A stretch of 64,000 nucleotides of DNA, taken from assembly GCF_900109115.1 (NCBI RefSeq), contig NZ_FNYV01000003.1, positions 462,843 through 526,842 of the forward strand, read 5' to 3'. Numbering within the stretch: position 1 is the first letter of the stretch; the number at the start of each line of letters is the position of its first letter. A model generated the notes under the pieces. It searched no databases, had not been told where the DNA came from, and was given only the letters and a program-made list of their open reading frames with translations. This DNA comes from Micromonospora phaseoli. GTDB taxonomy: Bacteria > Actinomycetota > Actinomycetes > Mycobacteriales > Micromonosporaceae. Shown one piece after another: positions 31,336 to 43,875 of the stretch. The position numbers and the translations under genes are program-made.

Positions 31336-32187
31336 CTAGGAGGCGGCTGAGGTGCTCGGCTGTCGCGCGGTGACCAGGTCGCCCAGGCGGGCCCGCCCAC
31401 CGTCGTTAGCGGTCAACACCCATACCCCGTCGGGCAGCAGGGCCATGGTGTGCTCGACGTGCACGGCCCGCGACCCGTCCCGGGTGACGACCGTCCAGCC
31501 GTCCGAGAGCTCCGCGGTACGCGGCGAACCCATGGTGATCATCGGCTCGATGGCCAACGCCAGGCCCGGCACCAGCCGTGGACCCTTGCCCGGCCGCCCG
31601 TGGTTGAGCACGTGCGGGTCCTGGTGCATCTCGGTGCCGATGCCGTGGCCGCCGTAGCCGTCGACGATGCCGTAGCGACCGGCCTTGCGTACCGAGGTCT
31701 CCACGGCGTGGGAGATGTCGGTCAGGCGGCCCTTGCCGCTGGCCGACCCACGCGCCGCGGCGGCGATGCCCGCCCACATGGCGTCCTCGGCGACCTCGGC
31801 CATCCGCAGCAACGCCGGGTCGACCTCCCCCACGCCCACCGTGATCGCCGCGTCGCCGTGCCAACCGTCTAGCACCGCACCGCAGTCGATGGAGATCACG
31901 TCGCCCTCGGCCAGAACCTGCTCCGGAGACGGGATGGCATGCACGATCTGTTCGTTGACCGAGGAGCAGATCGAAGCCGGAAAGCCGTGGTAGCCCTTGA
32001 ACGACGGCACCGCGCCCGCCTCGCGGATCGTCGCCTCGGCGATCGCGTCCAGGTCGGCCGTGCTGATCCCGGGAGCAACCGCCTCCCGCATCCGCCGTAG
32101 CGCCTGCGCGACCACCAGACCGGCGGCACGCATCTTCTCGATCTGCTCGGGAGTCTTCAGCTGGATGTCCAGCTGGTGACGACGCAT
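31336..32187 (-). CDS. map: Methionine aminopeptidase, type I
   Basis: 283-residue metal enzyme that removes initiator methionine. Metal ligands are visible in ISIDCGAVLDGWHGDAAITVGVG (two Asp), GGHGIGTEMHQDPHV (His), LALAIEPMITMG (Glu) and VEHTM (Glu). The N-terminal SFKGYHGFPASICSSVNEQIVHAIP is typical. It is downstream of secY and adk in the usual order, with a strong hairpin in the 89-bp gap. Confidence 0.97.
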   Translation of the reverse strand: MRRHQLDIQLKTPEQIEKMRAAGLVVAQALRRMREAVAPGISTADLDAIAEATIREAGAVPSFKGYHGFPASICSSVNEQIVHAIPSPEQVLAEGDVISIDCGAVLDGWHGDAAITVGVGEVDPALLRMAEVAEDAMWAGIAAAARGSASGKGRLTDISHAVETSVRKAGRYGIVDGYGGHGIGTEMHQDPHVLNHGRPGKGPRLVPGLALAIEPMITMGSPRTAELSDGWTVVTRDGSRAVHVEHTMALLPDGVWVLTANDGGRARLGDLVTARQPSTSAAS

Positions 32188-32211
32188 GGAGGCGCTACCT
32201 TTCGTTGCCGA

Positions 32212-32244
32212 AACAGCGGGGCACGCCGGACGTACCCCGCTGTT
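32212..32244 (-). terminator. Strong hairpin between adk and map
   Basis: Arms 32212-32225 and 32231-32244 pair over 14 bp with a single mismatch (U-G wobble in minus-strand RNA) and a five-base loop. No U-tract follows; likely an attenuator within the secY-adk-map unit. Confidence 0.65.
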
Positions 32245-32276
32245 CGCACTCTATCCGGCTGGCGGCTGGGCCGACC

Positions 32277-32930
32277 TCAGCCCCCGTACGACCGGAGGGC
32301 GTCGATCGCGCGCACCGTGACGTCCTCCACCGGGCCGGTGGCGTCGATGCCGACCAGCTTGCCCTGCGCGCCGTAGTAGTCCACCAGAGGAGCGGTCTTC
32401 TCGGCGTACTCGCGCAGCCGGGCGGCGATGGTCTCCGGCTTGTCGTCGTCGCGCTGGAACAGCTCGGCGCCGCAGCGGTCGCAGATGCCGTCCCGACTGG
32501 TCGGGTCGAACTCGACGTGCCAGATCTTGCCGCAGCCCCGGCAGGTCCGCCGGCCGGAGAGCCGGCGGATCACCTCGTCGTCGTCGACCACCAGTTCGAG
32601 CACGATGTCCAGCGCGGTCCCGAGGTCGGCGAGGAGCTTGTCCAGCGCTGCGGCCTGCGGGGTGGTACGCGGAAATCCGTCGAGCAGGAACCCCTCGGCG
32701 GCGTCCGGCTCAGCGAGCCGGTCCCGCACCATGTTGATGGTCACCTCGTCGGGTACGAGCTTCCCGGCGTCCATGTAGCGCTTGGCCTCGACGCCGAGCG
32801 GGGTGCCCTGCGACACGTTGGCCCGGAAGATGTCACCGGTCGAGATCTTCGGCACGGACAGGTGCGCGGCGATGAACTCTGCCTGTGTGCCTTTGCCCGC
32901 ACCCGGCGGGCCAACCAGAACCAGTCTCAT
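32277..32930 (-). CDS. adk: Adenylate kinase
   Basis: 217-residue enzyme for ATP + AMP to 2 ADP. P-loop [13 protein letters not shown] site STGDIFRAN and [11 protein letters not shown] are visible. The lid is the long zinc-binding type with CRGC...CDRC. The ATG directly abuts the secY stop codon, so translation is probably coupled. Confidence 0.98.
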   Translation of the reverse strand: MRLVLVGPPGAGKGTQAEFIAAHLSVPKISTGDIFRANVSQGTPLGVEAKRYMDAGKLVPDEVTINMVRDRLAEPDAAEGFLLDGFPRTTPQAAALDKLLADLGTALDIVLELVVDDDEVIRRLSGRRTCRGCGKIWHVEFDPTSRDGICDRCGAELFQRDDDKPETIAARLREYAEKTAPLVDYYGAQGKLVGIDATGPVEDVTVRAIDALRSYGG

Positions 32931-34253
<1,323 letters not shown>

Positions 34254-34440
34254 CTTCTTCCTCCTGCGCGAGGCGGGCCGCCGGTGGTCCCTGGCGGATC
34301 GGGGTGGGCGCCGGGCAAGTGCCCGATATCCATGGCTGGGAAGGGACTCTAACAGCCCGATCCCGGTACGGGCAGATGTGCCCGGCTACATAAACCGAAT
34401 CCGATATTACCGGGCGCACCCGCCCGGCGTAGACCGCGGC

Positions 34441-34468
34441 GCCCGCCAGCTGGGATCAACTGGCGGGC
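34441..34468 (-). terminator. Hairpin between rplO and secY
   Basis: GCCCGCCAG (34441-34449) pairs exactly with CTGGCGGGC (34460-34468) around a ten-base loop. It follows the rplO stop by about 30 bp in a 245-bp gap. The rest of the gap has AT-richer patches (TAATAT, TTAGAGT) that could hold a secY promoter but no clear -35. Confidence 0.6.
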
Positions 34469-34498
34469 ACCACGGTTTCTACAGCCTTACAGCCAGCC

Positions 34499-34942
34499 TC
34501 ACAGCTCGGTGACCGAGCCACCGGCTGCCGTGATCTTCTCCTTGGCGGACGCACTGAACGCCTGCGCCGACACCTGGAGCGCCACACCGCCGAGGTCCCC
34601 GGTACCGAGGACCTTCACCGGCTGACCCTTGCGGACCGCGCCGGCTTCGACCAGCTCGGCCGGGCCGACCTGGCCACCGTTGGGGAACAGCTCGGCCAGG
34701 CGGTCCAGGTTGACAACCTGGAAGACCACCTTGAACTTGTTCTTGAAGCCCTTCAGCTTCGGCAGGCGCATGTGGATGGGCATCTGCCCACCCTCGAACG
34801 CCGCCGAGATGTTCTTCCGGGCCTTGGAACCCTTGGTACCCCGACCGGCGGTCTTGCCCTTGGAGCCCTCACCGCGACCCACCCGGGTCTTCGCGGTCTT
34901 GGCCCCCGGCGCCGGGCGCAGGTGGTGGACCTTGATCGTCAT
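34499..34942 (-). CDS. rplO: Ribosomal protein uL15
   Basis: 147-residue late-assembly large-subunit protein. It starts with the Gly/Arg/Lys-rich signature [20 protein letters not shown] and contains [20 protein letters not shown]. Its start overlaps the rpmD stop by one base. Confidence 0.98.
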   Translation of the reverse strand: MTIKVHHLRPAPGAKTAKTRVGRGEGSKGKTAGRGTKGSKARKNISAAFEGGQMPIHMRLPKLKGFKNKFKVVFQVVNLDRLAELFPNGGQVGPAELVEAGAVRKGQPVKVLGTGDLGGVALQVSAQAFSASAKEKITAAGGSVTEL

Positions 34943-35124
34943 TACTCGACCTCCTCGACCTTCACGAGGTGGCTCACCTTGAAGATCATGCCACGAATCT
35001 CGGGCCGGTCCTCCTTGACCACCACGTCGTTGATCCGCTTGAGACCGAGCGAACGCAGCGACTCACGCTGGTTGTGCTTGGTCCCGATCTCCGACCGGAG
35101 CTGGGTGACCTTGAGGCGTGCCAT
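34942..35124 (-). CDS. rpmD: Ribosomal protein uL30
   Basis: 60-residue protein, [36 protein letters not shown], the full uL30 pattern. It overlaps rpsE (upstream) and rplO (downstream) by one base each. A longer in-frame reading is rejected. Confidence 0.97.
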   Translation of the reverse strand: MARLKVTQLRSEIGTKHNQRESLRSLGLKRINDVVVKEDRPEIRGMIFKVSHLVKVEEVE

Positions 35125-35738
35125 CAGGAAGCCACCCCCGCCCGCGACGCCAGCATGGCCGCCGGCGCGACGTCCTCCACCGGCAGACCCCGCCGCGCGG
35201 CCACGGCCTCCGGGGACTCCAGCCCCTTCAGCGCGGCCACCGTGGCGTGCACGATGTTGATCGGGTTCGACGAGCCGAGGCTCTTGGAGAGCACGTCGTG
35301 AATGCCCGCGCACTCCAGCACGGCACGGACCGGACCACCGGCGATGACGCCCGTACCGGCGGAGGCCGGCTTGAGCAGCACCACACCGGCGGCTTCCTCG
35401 CCCGTGACCGGGTGCGGGATCGAGGATCCGATCCGCGGCACCTTGAAGAAGTGCTTCTTGGCCTCCTCGACACCCTTGGCGATCGCCGCGGGCACCTCCT
35501 TGGCCTTTCCATAGCCCACGCCCACGGTGCCGTCGCCGTCGCCCACGATCACCAGGGCGGTGAAGCTGAAGCGACGACCACCCTTCACGACCTTGGCGAC
35601 GCGGTTGATCGCGACGACCCGCTCGAGGTGCGGGGTCTTCTCGGCGGGCGCGTTTCCGCGACCGCCCTCACGGCGGTTGTCGCGGCGACCACCCTCGTTG
35701 CCACCGGACCCGCCGCCACGGCGCTGTTGACCTGGCAT
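35124..35738 (-). CDS. rpsE: Ribosomal protein uS5
   Basis: 204-residue small-subunit protein important for accuracy. A Gly/Arg-rich N-terminal tail of about 40 residues precedes the core ([77 protein letters not shown]). The start at 35738 is preferred; longer readings run through rplR in another frame. Confidence 0.98.
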   Translation of the reverse strand: MPGQQRRGGGSGGNEGGRRDNRREGGRGNAPAEKTPHLERVVAINRVAKVVKGGRRFSFTALVIVGDGDGTVGVGYGKAKEVPAAIAKGVEEAKKHFFKVPRIGSSIPHPVTGEEAAGVVLLKPASAGTGVIAGGPVRAVLECAGIHDVLSKSLGSSNPINIVHATVAALKGLESPEAVAARRGLPVEDVAPAAMLASRAGVAS

Positions 35739-35772
35739 CAGCAGCCTTCCTTCTCTCTCGTGACGGGGATTG

Positions 35773-36162
35773 TCAGAACTCGAGCCCGGCTTCGCGGGCG
35801 GCGTCGGCAAGCGAGGCGACCCGCCCCGCGTACCGGTTGCCACCGCGGTCGAAGACGACCTTGGAGATGCCGGCCGCCTTGGCCCGCTCGGCGAGCAGGC
35901 CGCCGACCTTGCCGGCCAGGGCGCGCTTGTCGCCCTCCGTACCGCGCAGCGAGGCGTCCAGGGTCGACGCCGACACCAGGGTGTGCCCCTTGGTGTCGTC
36001 CACGATCTGGGCGACGATGTGCCGCAGCGAACGGGTGACCACCAGGCGAGGACGCTCGGCGGTGCCGCTGACGTTCTTGCGGACCCGGAAGTGCCGACGC
36101 GCACGCCCGACGGCACGCTTGGCGGCGACGCCGCGGCGGCGCTTGAGCAGCGTGGCGCTCAC
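35773..36162 (-). CDS. rplR: Ribosomal protein uL18
   Basis: 129-residue 5S rRNA-binding protein ([64 protein letters not shown]). It starts with GTG overlapping the rplF stop as GTGA. Confidence 0.98.
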   Translation of the reverse strand: MSATLLKRRRGVAAKRAVGRARRHFRVRKNVSGTAERPRLVVTRSLRHIVAQIVDDTKGHTLVSASTLDASLRGTEGDKRALAGKVGGLLAERAKAAGISKVVFDRGGNRYAGRVASLADAAREAGLEF

Positions 36163-36701
36163 TTCTTACCTGCCTTTCCAGCCTTGCGACGGATGATCTC
36201 GCCCTGGTACTTCACGCCCTTGCCCTTGTAGGGCTCCGGCGGGCGGATCTTCCGGATGTTGGCGGCGATCTCACCGACCTGCTGCTTGTCGATGCCGGCC
36301 ACGTGGAACAACGTCGGCCGCTCCACCGTGAAGGTGATGCCGTCCGGCGCCTGCACCACTACCGGGTGCGAGAACCCGAGCGCGAACTCCAGGTCCTTGC
36401 CCTTGGCGGTGACCCGGTAACCGGTACCGGCGATCTCCAGGCTCTTACGGTAACCCTCGGTTACCCCGACGATCATGTTGGCGACCAGGGTACGGCTCAG
36501 GCCGTGCAGTTCCTTGGCCTTGCGCTCGTCGTTCGGGCGGTTGATGCTCAACTGCCCGTCCTCGGCCCGCTCGATGGTGATCGGCTCGGCCAGGGTGTGC
36601 GACAGCTCGCCCTTGGGGCCCTTGACCCTGACGGTCCGGCCGTCGATCGTCACGTCGACACCCGACGGAACCGGGATCGACTTACGTCCAATACGCGACA
36701 T
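36159..36701 (-). CDS. rplF: Ribosomal protein uL6
   Basis: 180-residue protein near the GTPase-associated centre. It begins [22 protein letters not shown] and ends with the family motif [26 protein letters not shown]. The start at 36701 matches the consensus; an upstream in-frame start is rejected. Confidence 0.98.
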   Translation of the reverse strand: MSRIGRKSIPVPSGVDVTIDGRTVRVKGPKGELSHTLAEPITIERAEDGQLSINRPNDERKAKELHGLSRTLVANMIVGVTEGYRKSLEIAGTGYRVTAKGKDLEFALGFSHPVVVQAPDGITFTVERPTLFHVAGIDKQQVGEIAANIRKIRPPEPYKGKGVKYQGEIIRRKAGKAGKK

Positions 36702-36717
36702 TTCTACCAGTCTCCCG

Positions 36718-37125
36718 TTACCAGACGAAGGCGAGGACTTCCCCGCCAACGCTCCGCTTGCGGGCCTGCCGGTCGGTAAGCAGCCCCTGGGACGTCGAAA
36801 TGATCGCCACGCCCAGCCCACCGAGCACCCGGGGGAGCCCGTCCGACTTGGCGTACACCCGCAGACCGGGCTTGGAGACGCGCTTGATGCCGGCCAGGCT
36901 CCGCTCCCGGTTCTGGCCGTACTTCAGCTCGACGACCAGTCGCTTGCCGACGGCACCCTCTTCGGGCTCCTCGACTGCCCAGGTGGCGATGTAACCCTCG
37001 GACTTGAGGACCTCGGCGATGTTCGCCTTGATCTTCGAGTAGGGCATCGTCACCTGGTCGTGGTACGCCTGGTTGGCGTTACGCAGACGCGTGAGCATGT
37101 CTGCGATCGGGTCGGTCATCGTCAT
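36718..37125 (-). CDS. rpsH: Ribosomal protein uS8
   Basis: 135-residue 16S-binding protein ([57 protein letters not shown]). The start at 37125 (MTMTDPIAD) is chosen; ATG 37119 and TTG 37137 are in frame too. In E. coli S8 represses the spc operon; here that is only inferred. Confidence 0.97.
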   Translation of the reverse strand: MTMTDPIADMLTRLRNANQAYHDQVTMPYSKIKANIAEVLKSEGYIATWAVEEPEEGAVGKRLVVELKYGQNRERSLAGIKRVSKPGLRVYAKSDGLPRVLGGLGVAIISTSQGLLTDRQARKRSVGGEVLAFVW

Positions 37126-37223
37126 GAAACTCGTCAACCTTTCTCGCCGGGGTTCCCGCGGCTTGCACCTACAGGCCTACGGCGAAGAGACAGTCCAGCT
37201 GACGCGCGAAGCGCGCCGGGCTA

Positions 37224-37409
37224 TTACCAGGAAGCCTTGGACACGCCAGGCAGCTCACCGCGGTGGGCCATCTCCCGGATGCACACCCGGCAGAGCCCGA
37301 ACTTGCGGTAGACCGCCTTGGGACGCCCGCACCGCTGGCAGCGGGTGTACGCGCGAACCGAGAACTTCGGCTTCGCGGCCGCCTTCAGGATCAGCGCCTT
37401 CTTGGCCAT
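37224..37409 (-). CDS. rpsZ: Ribosomal protein uS14, zinc-binding type Z
   Basis: 61-residue short form of uS14. Zinc ligands Cys24, Cys27, Cys40 and Cys43 (CQRC...CRVC) identify it. It lies one base after rplE and 98 bp before rpsH. Confidence 0.98.
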   Translation of the reverse strand: MAKKALILKAAAKPKFSVRAYTRCQRCGRPKAVYRKFGLCRVCIREMAHRGELPGVSKASW

Positions 37410-37410
37410 C

Positions 37411-37980
37411 TCAGTTCTCCTTGAACGGGAAGCCCAGGAGCTTCAGCAGCGCCCGGCCCTCGTCGTCGGTCGTGGCGGTCGTGACCACCGTGATGTCCAT
37501 GCCCCGCTGGCGATCGATCTTGTCCTGGTCGATCTCGTGGAACACCGACTGCTCGGTCAGACCGAACGTGTAGTTGCCGTGCCCGTCGAGCTTGCGCCCG
37601 TCGAGGCCGCGGAAGTCACGGATACGCGGCAGCGCGATGGACAACAGCCGGTCCAGGAACTCCCACATCCGGTCGCCGCGCAGGGTCACCTTCGCGCCGA
37701 TCGGCATGCCCTCGCGGAGCTTGAACTGCGCGATGGACTTCGTCGCCCGCCGGATCTGCGGCTTCTGGCCGGTGATGGTGGCCAGATCGCGGACCGCGCC
37801 GTCGATGAGCTTGGCGTCCCGAGCAGCCTCGCCGACACCCATGTTCACGACGATCTTGACCAGGCGCGGCACCTGCATCGGGTTGCCGTATTCGTGCTGC
37901 TCACGCAGCTGGGCAACGATCTCGTTGCGGTACCGCTCCTTGAGGCGCGGCATCGTCTTCGTTTCGGTAGCCGTGGTCAT
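37411..37980 (-). CDS. rplE: Ribosomal protein uL5
   Basis: 189-residue 5S rRNA- and P-tRNA-contacting protein ([57 protein letters not shown]). The ATG at 37980 overlaps the rplX stop by one base; a GTG one codon earlier is possible. Confidence 0.98.
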   Translation of the reverse strand: MTTATETKTMPRLKERYRNEIVAQLREQHEYGNPMQVPRLVKIVVNMGVGEAARDAKLIDGAVRDLATITGQKPQIRRATKSIAQFKLREGMPIGAKVTLRGDRMWEFLDRLLSIALPRIRDFRGLDGRKLDGHGNYTFGLTEQSVFHEIDQDKIDRQRGMDITVVTTATTDDEGRALLKLLGFPFKEN

Positions 37981-38300
37981 CACAGGTCCTTACCGGTGCT
38001 ACGCGCGATGCGGACCTTCTGGCCGTTCTCGTCGATCCGGTAACCGACACGAGTCGGCTTACCGTCGGAGTCCACGACCATCACGTTCGAGACGTGGATC
38101 GCGGCTTCCTGGGTGACGATGCCACCGGTCTTGGCGCCACGCTGAGTGGTGCTGATGCGAGTGTGCTTCTTGACCCGGTTCACGCCCTCGACGAGGATCT
38201 TGTCCTGCCGCGGGTAGGCCGCAATGACCTTGCCCTTGGCACCCTTGTCCTTGCCGGCGATGACGACGACCGTGTCACCCTTCTTGACCTTCACGGTCAC
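37980..38300 (-). CDS. rplX: Ribosomal protein uL24
   Basis: 106-residue assembly initiator with a KOW motif ([21 protein letters not shown]). The GTG at 38300 overlaps the rplN stop as GTGA; a second GTG at 38294 would give the more usual MKVKKGDTV start and has wider spacing from GGAGG. Confidence 0.97.
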   Translation of the reverse strand: MTVKVKKGDTVVVIAGKDKGAKGKVIAAYPRQDKILVEGVNRVKKHTRISTTQRGAKTGGIVTQEAAIHVSNVMVVDSDGKPTRVGYRIDENGQKVRIARSTGKDL

Positions 38301-38665
38301 AACACCTCCGGCGCGAGAGAGATGATCTTCATGAACCGCTTGTCCCGCAGCTCACGGCCGACCGGGCCGAAGATGCGGGTACCGCGCGGGTCCCCACCGT
38401 CCTTGATGATCACGGCGGCGTTCTCGTCGAAGCGGATGTACGAGCCGTCCGGCCGCCGCCGCTCCTTGGCGGTGCGGACGATGACCGCCTTGACGACGTC
38501 GCCCTTCTTGACACCAGCACCCGGGATCGCGTCCTTGACGGTGGCCACAATGACGTCGCCGATGCTCGCGTAGCGCCGACCCGAGCCACCGAGAACCCGG
38601 ATGCACAGGATCTCCCGGGCACCCGTGTTGTCGGCGACGCGCAGTCGCGACTCCTGCTGAATCAC
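38297..38665 (-). CDS. rplN: Ribosomal protein uL14
   Basis: 122-residue protein at the subunit interface ([53 protein letters not shown]). GTG start. It opens the spc part of the cluster, 97 bp after rpsQ across a perfect hairpin. Confidence 0.98.
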   Translation of the reverse strand: MIQQESRLRVADNTGAREILCIRVLGGSGRRYASIGDVIVATVKDAIPGAGVKKGDVVKAVIVRTAKERRRPDGSYIRFDENAAVIIKDGGDPRGTRIFGPVGRELRDKRFMKIISLAPEVL

Positions 38666-38689
38666 GTCTATCTCCTATGTCTGCCGGTT

Positions 38690-38713
38690 CTCCGGCCGCC
38701 GTGGCGGCCGGAG
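38690..38713 (-). terminator. Perfect hairpin between rpsQ and rplN
   Basis: CTCCGGCCGCC (38690-38700) and its exact complement (38703-38713) with a two-base loop mark the boundary of the S10 and spc gene sets. With no U-tract it may be an attenuator or processing site. Confidence 0.65.
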
Positions 38714-38762
38714 CCTGGCGGAACCTACGCCCGGCGTGACACCGGGCGAGATCGAGCCTTCG

Positions 38763-39041
38763 CTACTTGGCCTTTTCCTGAATCTCCACGATCCGCCAAC
38801 GCTTGGTGGCGGACAGCGGCCGAGTCTCCATGATCAGGACCCGGTCACCGATGCCGGCGGCGTTCTGCTCGTCGTGCACCTTCAGCTTGCGAGTCCGGCG
38901 CATGATCTTGCCGTACAGCGCGTGCTTGACCCGGTCCTCGACCTCGACCACGACGGTCTTGTCCATCTTGTCGCTCACCACCAGGCCCTCACGGACCTTG
39001 CGGCGCGCCCGTACCGGGGCGGCGGTGTTCTCGTCGGTCAT
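38763..39041 (-). CDS. rpsQ: Ribosomal protein uS17
   Basis: 92-residue OB-fold 16S-binding protein ([52 protein letters not shown]). It overlaps rpmC by four bases (ATGA). It ends the S10 set. Confidence 0.98.
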   Translation of the reverse strand: MTDENTAAPVRARRKVREGLVVSDKMDKTVVVEVEDRVKHALYGKIMRRTRKLKVHDEQNAAGIGDRVLIMETRPLSATKRWRIVEIQEKAK

Positions 39042-39274
39042 GATGCAGTCACCTCAGTCGGCGCGGCCGAGAGCCCCAGCTCACGCTCGCGCATGATCGT
39101 GTAGATCCGGGCGATCTCCCGACGGATGACCTGCAGCCGCCGGTTGTTGTCCAGCTGCCCGGTCGCGGCCTGCACGCGGAGATTGAACAGCTCCGCCTTG
39201 GCCTCGCGCAGCTTCGTGACGAGCTCCTCCTCGGAGAGTTCACGCAGCTCGGAGGGCTTAACGCCCGCTGCCAT
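39038..39274 (-). CDS. rpmC: Ribosomal protein uL29
   Basis: 78-residue helical protein at the tunnel exit ([48 protein letters not shown]). The start overlaps the rplP stop by one base. Confidence 0.97.
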   Translation of the reverse strand: MAAGVKPSELRELSEEELVTKLREAKAELFNLRVQAATGQLDNNRRLQVIRREIARIYTIMRERELGLSAAPTEVTAS

Positions 39275-39699
39275 CAGGATTCACCCACTTCGCGCGTCAC
39301 AATGCGGCACTTCATCGGGAGCTTGTGGATCGCGCGACGCATCGCCTCTCGCGCAATCTGCTCGTTGGGGAAGGACATCTCGAAGAGCACCCGCCCCGGC
39401 TTGACGTTCGCGACCCACCACTCGGGCGAGCCCTTACCGGAACCCATCCGGGTTTCGGCCGGCTTCTTGGTGAGGGCCTGGTCCGGGAAGATGGTGATCC
39501 AGACCTTGCCGCCACGCTTGATGTGACGGGTCATCGCGATACGCGCCGACTCGATCTGCCGGTTCGTCACGTACGCCGGCTCAAGAGCCTGGATCCCGAA
39601 CTCGCCGAACACCACCCGGTTGCCGCCCTTGGACGCGCCACTGCGGTCCGGGTGGTGCGGCTTGCGGAAGCCCTTCGGGGGCTTGCGCGGCATCAGCAT
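39274..39699 (-). CDS. rplP: Ribosomal protein uL16
   Basis: 141-residue protein by the A site ([62 protein letters not shown]). GGAGGG seven bases upstream supports the ATG at 39699. Confidence 0.98.
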
Positions 39700-39702
39700 C
39701 TG

Positions 39703-40584
39703 TCAGCCCTCCTGCTGCGTTTCTGCCGGCTGAGTGGTGACCGGAGCGGATACGGCCGAGGCGACAGCACCTGCGTCCACCGGCTCGCCACTCGGCGTCT
39801 CGGCCTGCTGCGCGACGGTCGTCGCGGCAGCCCGGCCAGCCTCGGTACCACCGGAGGTCGTACCGGACGAACCGGAACGACCACGGCGCGGCCGGTCGGG
39901 GCGGTCGCCACGCTCCCGGCGCGGGCGCGACGGCGCCTCAGCCGGAGTCTCCCGACCCGGCACCGCGTCGCCCTTGTAGATCCAGACCTTCACGCCGATC
40001 CGGCCGAAGGTGGTACGGGCCTCGAAGAAGCCGTACTCGATGTTGGCCCGCAGCGTGTGCAGCGGAACCCGACCCTCGCGGTAGAACTCCGTGCGGCTCA
40101 TCTCGGCGCCACCGAGGCGGCCGGAGACCTGCACCCGGATGCCCTTGCACATCGGGTTCTTCATCGCCGACTGCATCGCCTTGCGCATCGCCCGACGGAA
40201 GCTGACCCGGCTGGAGAGCTGCTCGGCCACGCCCTGGGCAACCAGCTGCGCGTCCGACTCGGGGTTCTTCACCTCGATGATGTTCAGCTGCACCTGCTTG
40301 CCGGTGAGCTTCTCCAGCTCGCCGCGGATGCGGTCGGCCTCCGCGCCCTTACGGCCGATGACGATGCCGGGCCGGGCGGTGTGGATGTCGACGCGGACCC
40401 GGTCGCGGGTGCGCTCGATGTCGACCTTGGAAATGCCGGCGCGCTCCAGGCCCTTGGACATCATTCGGCGGATCTTGACATCCTCGCCGACGTAGTCCTT
40501 GTAGAGCTTGTCCGCGAACCAGCGGGACTTCCAGTCGGTCGAGATGCCGAGCCGGAACCCGTGCGGGTGAACCTTCTGACCCAT
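39703..40584 (-). CDS. rpsC: Ribosomal protein uS3
   Basis: 293-residue mRNA-entry protein with KH domain ([25 protein letters not shown]) and the family C-domain ([28 protein letters not shown]). The last 70 residues are an Arg/Ala/Thr-rich actinobacterial extension. It overlaps rplV by one base. Confidence 0.98.
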   Translation of the reverse strand: MGQKVHPHGFRLGISTDWKSRWFADKLYKDYVGEDVKIRRMMSKGLERAGISKVDIERTRDRVRVDIHTARPGIVIGRKGAEADRIRGELEKLTGKQVQLNIIEVKNPESDAQLVAQGVAEQLSSRVSFRRAMRKAMQSAMKNPMCKGIRVQVSGRLGGAEMSRTEFYREGRVPLHTLRANIEYGFFEARTTFGRIGVKVWIYKGDAVPGRETPAEAPSRPRRERGDRPDRPRRGRSGSSGTTSGGTEAGRAAATTVAQQAETPSGEPVDAGAVASAVSAPVTTQPAETQQEG

Positions 40585-41039
40585 TACTCGGCGCCCTCCG
40601 TGTTGCTCTGCGTCTCGGCCGGCGCGGTCTGCTCCGCCGGGGCCGCCTTCTTCGCCGACTTCTTCGGCGCGGCCGGCGCGACCGCCTCGACCGCCACAGT
40701 GATGTGGCAGGTGCGCTTGCGGATCCGGTACGCCCGGCCCTGTGCCCGAGGCTGGAACCGCTTCATGGTCGGCCCCTCGTCCACGAACGCCTCGCTGACA
40801 AGCAGCGCGTCGGGGTCCAGCCGCTCGTTGTTCTCCGCGTTGGCGATCGCGCTCGCGAGCACCTTGTACACCTGCTCGCTCGCAGCCTGCGGCGCGAACT
40901 GCAGCACCGTGAGAGCCTCCTTCGCGGGCAGGCCGCGGACGAGGTTGACCACCCGGCGCGCCTTCATCGGCGAGATGCGCACGTGTCGCGCAATCGCCCG
41001 CGCGCCCGGAAGCACCGGAGCGTCGCCCTTTCCTGGCAT
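40584..41039 (-). CDS. rplV: Ribosomal protein uL22
   Basis: 151-residue protein lining the exit tunnel ([49 protein letters not shown]). A 35-residue Ala/Glu/Lys tail is added at the C-terminus. Confidence 0.98.
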   Translation of the reverse strand: MPGKGDAPVLPGARAIARHVRISPMKARRVVNLVRGLPAKEALTVLQFAPQAASEQVYKVLASAIANAENNERLDPDALLVSEAFVDEGPTMKRFQPRAQGRAYRIRKRTCHITVAVEAVAPAAPKKSAKKAAPAEQTAPAETQSNTEGAE

Positions 41040-41079
41040 CGCTGTAACCCCTTGATCCTCTATCCGTATGCCCGCGGCG

Positions 41080-41361
41080 TCAGCGCCGGCGGCTCTTCCG
41101 GTCGTCCTTCTCGTGACCCTTGAACGTGCGGGTCAGCGCGAACTCGCCGAGCTTGTGCCCGACCATCGCCTCGGTCACGAACACCGGGACGTGCTTGCGT
41201 CCGTCGTGTACGGCGATCGTGTGCCCGAGCATGTCCGGGATGATCGTCGAACGCCGAGACCAGGTCTTGATGACGTTCTTGGAGCCCTTCTCGTTCTGCG
41301 TCTCCACCTTCTTGAGCAGGTGGTCGTCGATGAACGGGCCCTTCTTCAGGCTGCGAGGCAT
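41080..41361 (-). CDS. rpsS: Ribosomal protein uS19
   Basis: 93-residue head protein ([52 protein letters not shown]). Standard length and order, 12 bp after rplB. Confidence 0.98.
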   Translation of the reverse strand: MPRSLKKGPFIDDHLLKKVETQNEKGSKNVIKTWSRRSTIIPDMLGHTIAVHDGRKHVPVFVTEAMVGHKLGEFALTRTFKGHEKDDRKSRRR

Positions 41362-41373
41362 GTCTTATCTCCC

Positions 41374-42213
41374 TCAGCCGCGCTTACGCGTGGCGTAGCG
41401 ACGGCGGACGATCAGCCGGTCACTCGGCTGGCCCTTACGACGGGTGCGGCCCTCGGGCTTACCCTGCGGGTTCACCGGGTGGCGACCACCGGAGGTCTTG
41501 CCCTCACCACCACCGTGCGGGTGGTCGACCGGGTTCATGGCGACACCACGGACGGTCGGGCGCTTGCCCTTCCACCGCATCCGGCCGGCCTTGCCCCAGT
41601 TGATGTTTGACTGGTCGGCGTTGCCGATCTCGCCGATGCTGGCACGGCAGCGCACGTCGACCCGCCGGATCTCACCCGAGGGCATCCGCAGGGTCGCGTA
41701 CGCGCCCTCACGGCCGAGCAGCTGAATGCCGACGCCGGCCGAGCGGGCCAGCTTGGCACCGCCACCCGGACGCAGCTCCACGTTGTGGATCGTGGTACCG
41801 ACCGGGATGTTGCGCAGCGGCAGGTTGTTGCCCGGCTTGATGTCGGCGCTCGGACCCGACTCGACGGTGTCGCCCTGCTTCAGGTCCTTCGGCGCGACGA
41901 TGTAGCGCTTCTCGCCGTCGGCGTAGTGCAGCAGCGCGATCCGCGCGGTGCGGTTCGGGTCGTACTCGATGTGCGCGACCTTGGCCGGCACACCGTCCTT
42001 GTCGACCCGCTTGAAGTCGATCAGCCGGTACTGGCGCTTGTGGCCACCACCCTGGTGCCGAGCGGTGATCCGGCCGTGTACGTTCCGGCCGCCCTTCTTC
42101 GGCAGCGGAACCAGCAGCGACTTCTCGGGCGTCGACCGGGTGATCTCGGCGAAGTCGGCGACGCTGGAGCCACGCCGGCCCGGCGTCGTCGGCTTGTACT
42201 TACGAATAGCCAT
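41374..42213 (-). CDS. rplB: Ribosomal protein uL2
   Basis: 279-residue peptidyl-transferase-centre protein. Conserved His region is [49 protein letters not shown] lies near the N-terminus. Standard length. Confidence 0.98.
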   Translation of the reverse strand: MAIRKYKPTTPGRRGSSVADFAEITRSTPEKSLLVPLPKKGGRNVHGRITARHQGGGHKRQYRLIDFKRVDKDGVPAKVAHIEYDPNRTARIALLHYADGEKRYIVAPKDLKQGDTVESGPSADIKPGNNLPLRNIPVGTTIHNVELRPGGGAKLARSAGVGIQLLGREGAYATLRMPSGEIRRVDVRCRASIGEIGNADQSNINWGKAGRMRWKGKRPTVRGVAMNPVDHPHGGGEGKTSGGRHPVNPQGKPEGRTRRKGQPSDRLIVRRRYATRKRG

Positions 42214-42225
42214 TGTCTACACCCC

Positions 42226-42528
42226 TCAGCTGACCGGGCCGCCGAAGGCGTCGATGCGGTCGCCCTCAGCCAGCTTGACCATCGCCCGCTTGGTGTCCTT
42301 GCGCTTACCGAACCCGGTACGGGTCCGCTTGCGCTTGCCCTCACGGTTGAGCGTGTTGACCGTCAGGACGCGGACGTTGAAGATCTGCTCGATAGCGATC
42401 TTGATCGCGGTCTTGTTCGCGTCCGGGTGCACCAGGAAGGTGTACCAGTTGCGGTTCAGCTCGCTGTAGCTCTTCTCCGAGACGACCGGCGCGACGATGA
42501 TGTCGCGTGGATCGGCGATCGTGCTCAC
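42226..42528 (-). CDS. rplW: Ribosomal protein uL23
   Basis: 100-residue tunnel-exit protein, docking site for trigger factor and SRP ([48 protein letters not shown]). The GTG start overlaps the rplD stop as GTGA. Confidence 0.98.
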   Translation of the reverse strand: MSTIADPRDIIVAPVVSEKSYSELNRNWYTFLVHPDANKTAIKIAIEQIFNVRVLTVNTLNREGKRKRTRTGFGKRKDTKRAMVKLAEGDRIDAFGGPVS

Positions 42529-43202
42529 TTGCCACCCTCCTCGGTGGTCTCGGCGGGCTCAGCCGCCCGGCCGACTGCCGTCGGCAGCCCCAGGAACTCG
42601 TCCAGGGCCTCCTTCGTGAAGACCACGTCGTCGGCCACCAGCACGTCGTACGTGTTCAGCTGGCCGGACTCGATCAGGTGCACCCGCGGCTCGTTGCGCA
42701 GCGACACCCAGTTCAGCTCGTCGGTGCTGCTCAGCACGACCAGGACCCGCCTGGCGGTGGACAGCTTGGCGAGCGTGGCGATCGCGGTCTTGGTCGACGG
42801 CTTGTCGCCCGAGACGAACGCCTCGACGACGTGCACCTGGCCGGCGCGGGCCCGGTCCGACAGGGCGCCACGCAGCGCGGCGGCCTTCATCTTCTTCGGG
42901 GTGCGCTGGCTGTAGTCGCGCGGCACCGGGCCGTGCACCACGCCACCGCCGGCGAACTGCGGCGCGCGGATCGAGCCCTGCCGGGCACGACCGGTGCCCT
43001 TCTGCTTGTACGGCTTCTTGCCGCCGCCGGCGACCTCGCCCCGCGTCTTGGTCTTGTGGGTGCCCTGCCGAGCAGCCGCGAGCTGCGCCACGACGACCTG
43101 GTGCATCAGCGCGATGTTGGCCTGCGCGTCGAAGATGTCGGCGGGCAGCTCGACCGAGCCGGTCTTGGTGCCTTCGGAGTTCAGGACGTCAACGGTGGTC
43201 AC
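42525..43202 (-). CDS. rplD: Ribosomal protein uL4
   Basis: 225-residue tunnel protein with the extended loop [36 protein letters not shown]. In E. coli L4 represses the S10 operon through its leader. The GTG start overlaps the rplC stop as GTGA. A short charged tail is added. Confidence 0.98.
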   Translation of the reverse strand: MTTVDVLNSEGTKTGSVELPADIFDAQANIALMHQVVVAQLAAARQGTHKTKTRGEVAGGGKKPYKQKGTGRARQGSIRAPQFAGGGVVHGPVPRDYSQRTPKKMKAAALRGALSDRARAGQVHVVEAFVSGDKPSTKTAIATLAKLSTARRVLVVLSSTDELNWVSLRNEPRVHLIESGQLNTYDVLVADDVVFTKEALDEFLGLPTAVGRAAEPAETTEEGGK

Positions 43203-43864
43203 TTGGCCACACCGCCCTTCTTCGCCTTGGTCTTGGCCGCGGTGCGGACCAGGACCAGCGCGCCCTTGGGGCCGGGAATGGCACCACGGACGAGCAGGAG
43301 GTTGTTCTCGGTGTCGACCGCCTGGACGGTCAGGTTCTGCACGGTGTAGCGCACGCCGCCCATCCGGCCGGCCATCCGGGTGCCCTTGAAGACGCGACCC
43401 GGGGTGGCGCAGGCCCCGATGGAGCCCGGCGAGCGGTGCTTGCGCTCGACACCGTGGCTGGCGCGCAGACCGTGGAAGCCGTGCCGCTTCATCGGGCCGG
43501 CGTAGCCCTTGCCCTTGGTCTTGCCGGTGACGTCGATCGAGACGCCGACCGGGAACTCCTCGACCGTGATCTCCTGGCCGAGCGAGTAGTCCGAGGCGTC
43601 GATGGTGCGCAGCTCGACGATGTGCCGGCGCGGCGCCACGTCCGCCTTGGCATAGTGCCCACGCAGCGGATTCTTGGCCTTACGCGGGTCGATCGTCCCG
43701 TACGCCAGCTGGACCGCGGAGTAACCGTCCTTGCCGGCGTCACGAACCTGGGTGATGACGCACGGGCCGGCCTGAACCACGGTCACCGGAACAACGCGGT
43801 TGTTGTCCCAGACCTGGGTCATGCCGAGCTTCGCGCCCAGGATCCCCTTAACTTGCCTGTCCAT
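43199..43864 (-). CDS. rplC: Ribosomal protein uL3
   Basis: 221-residue assembly initiator ([73 protein letters not shown]). The conserved methylated-Gln region is not examined further. It follows rpsJ by 11 bp. Confidence 0.98.
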   Translation of the reverse strand: MDRQVKGILGAKLGMTQVWDNNRVVPVTVVQAGPCVITQVRDAGKDGYSAVQLAYGTIDPRKAKNPLRGHYAKADVAPRRHIVELRTIDASDYSLGQEITVEEFPVGVSIDVTGKTKGKGYAGPMKRHGFHGLRASHGVERKHRSPGSIGACATPGRVFKGTRMAGRMGGVRYTVQNLTVQAVDTENNLLLVRGAIPGPKGALVLVRTAAKTKAKKGGVAK

Positions 43865-43875
43865 GTGTCCGGTCC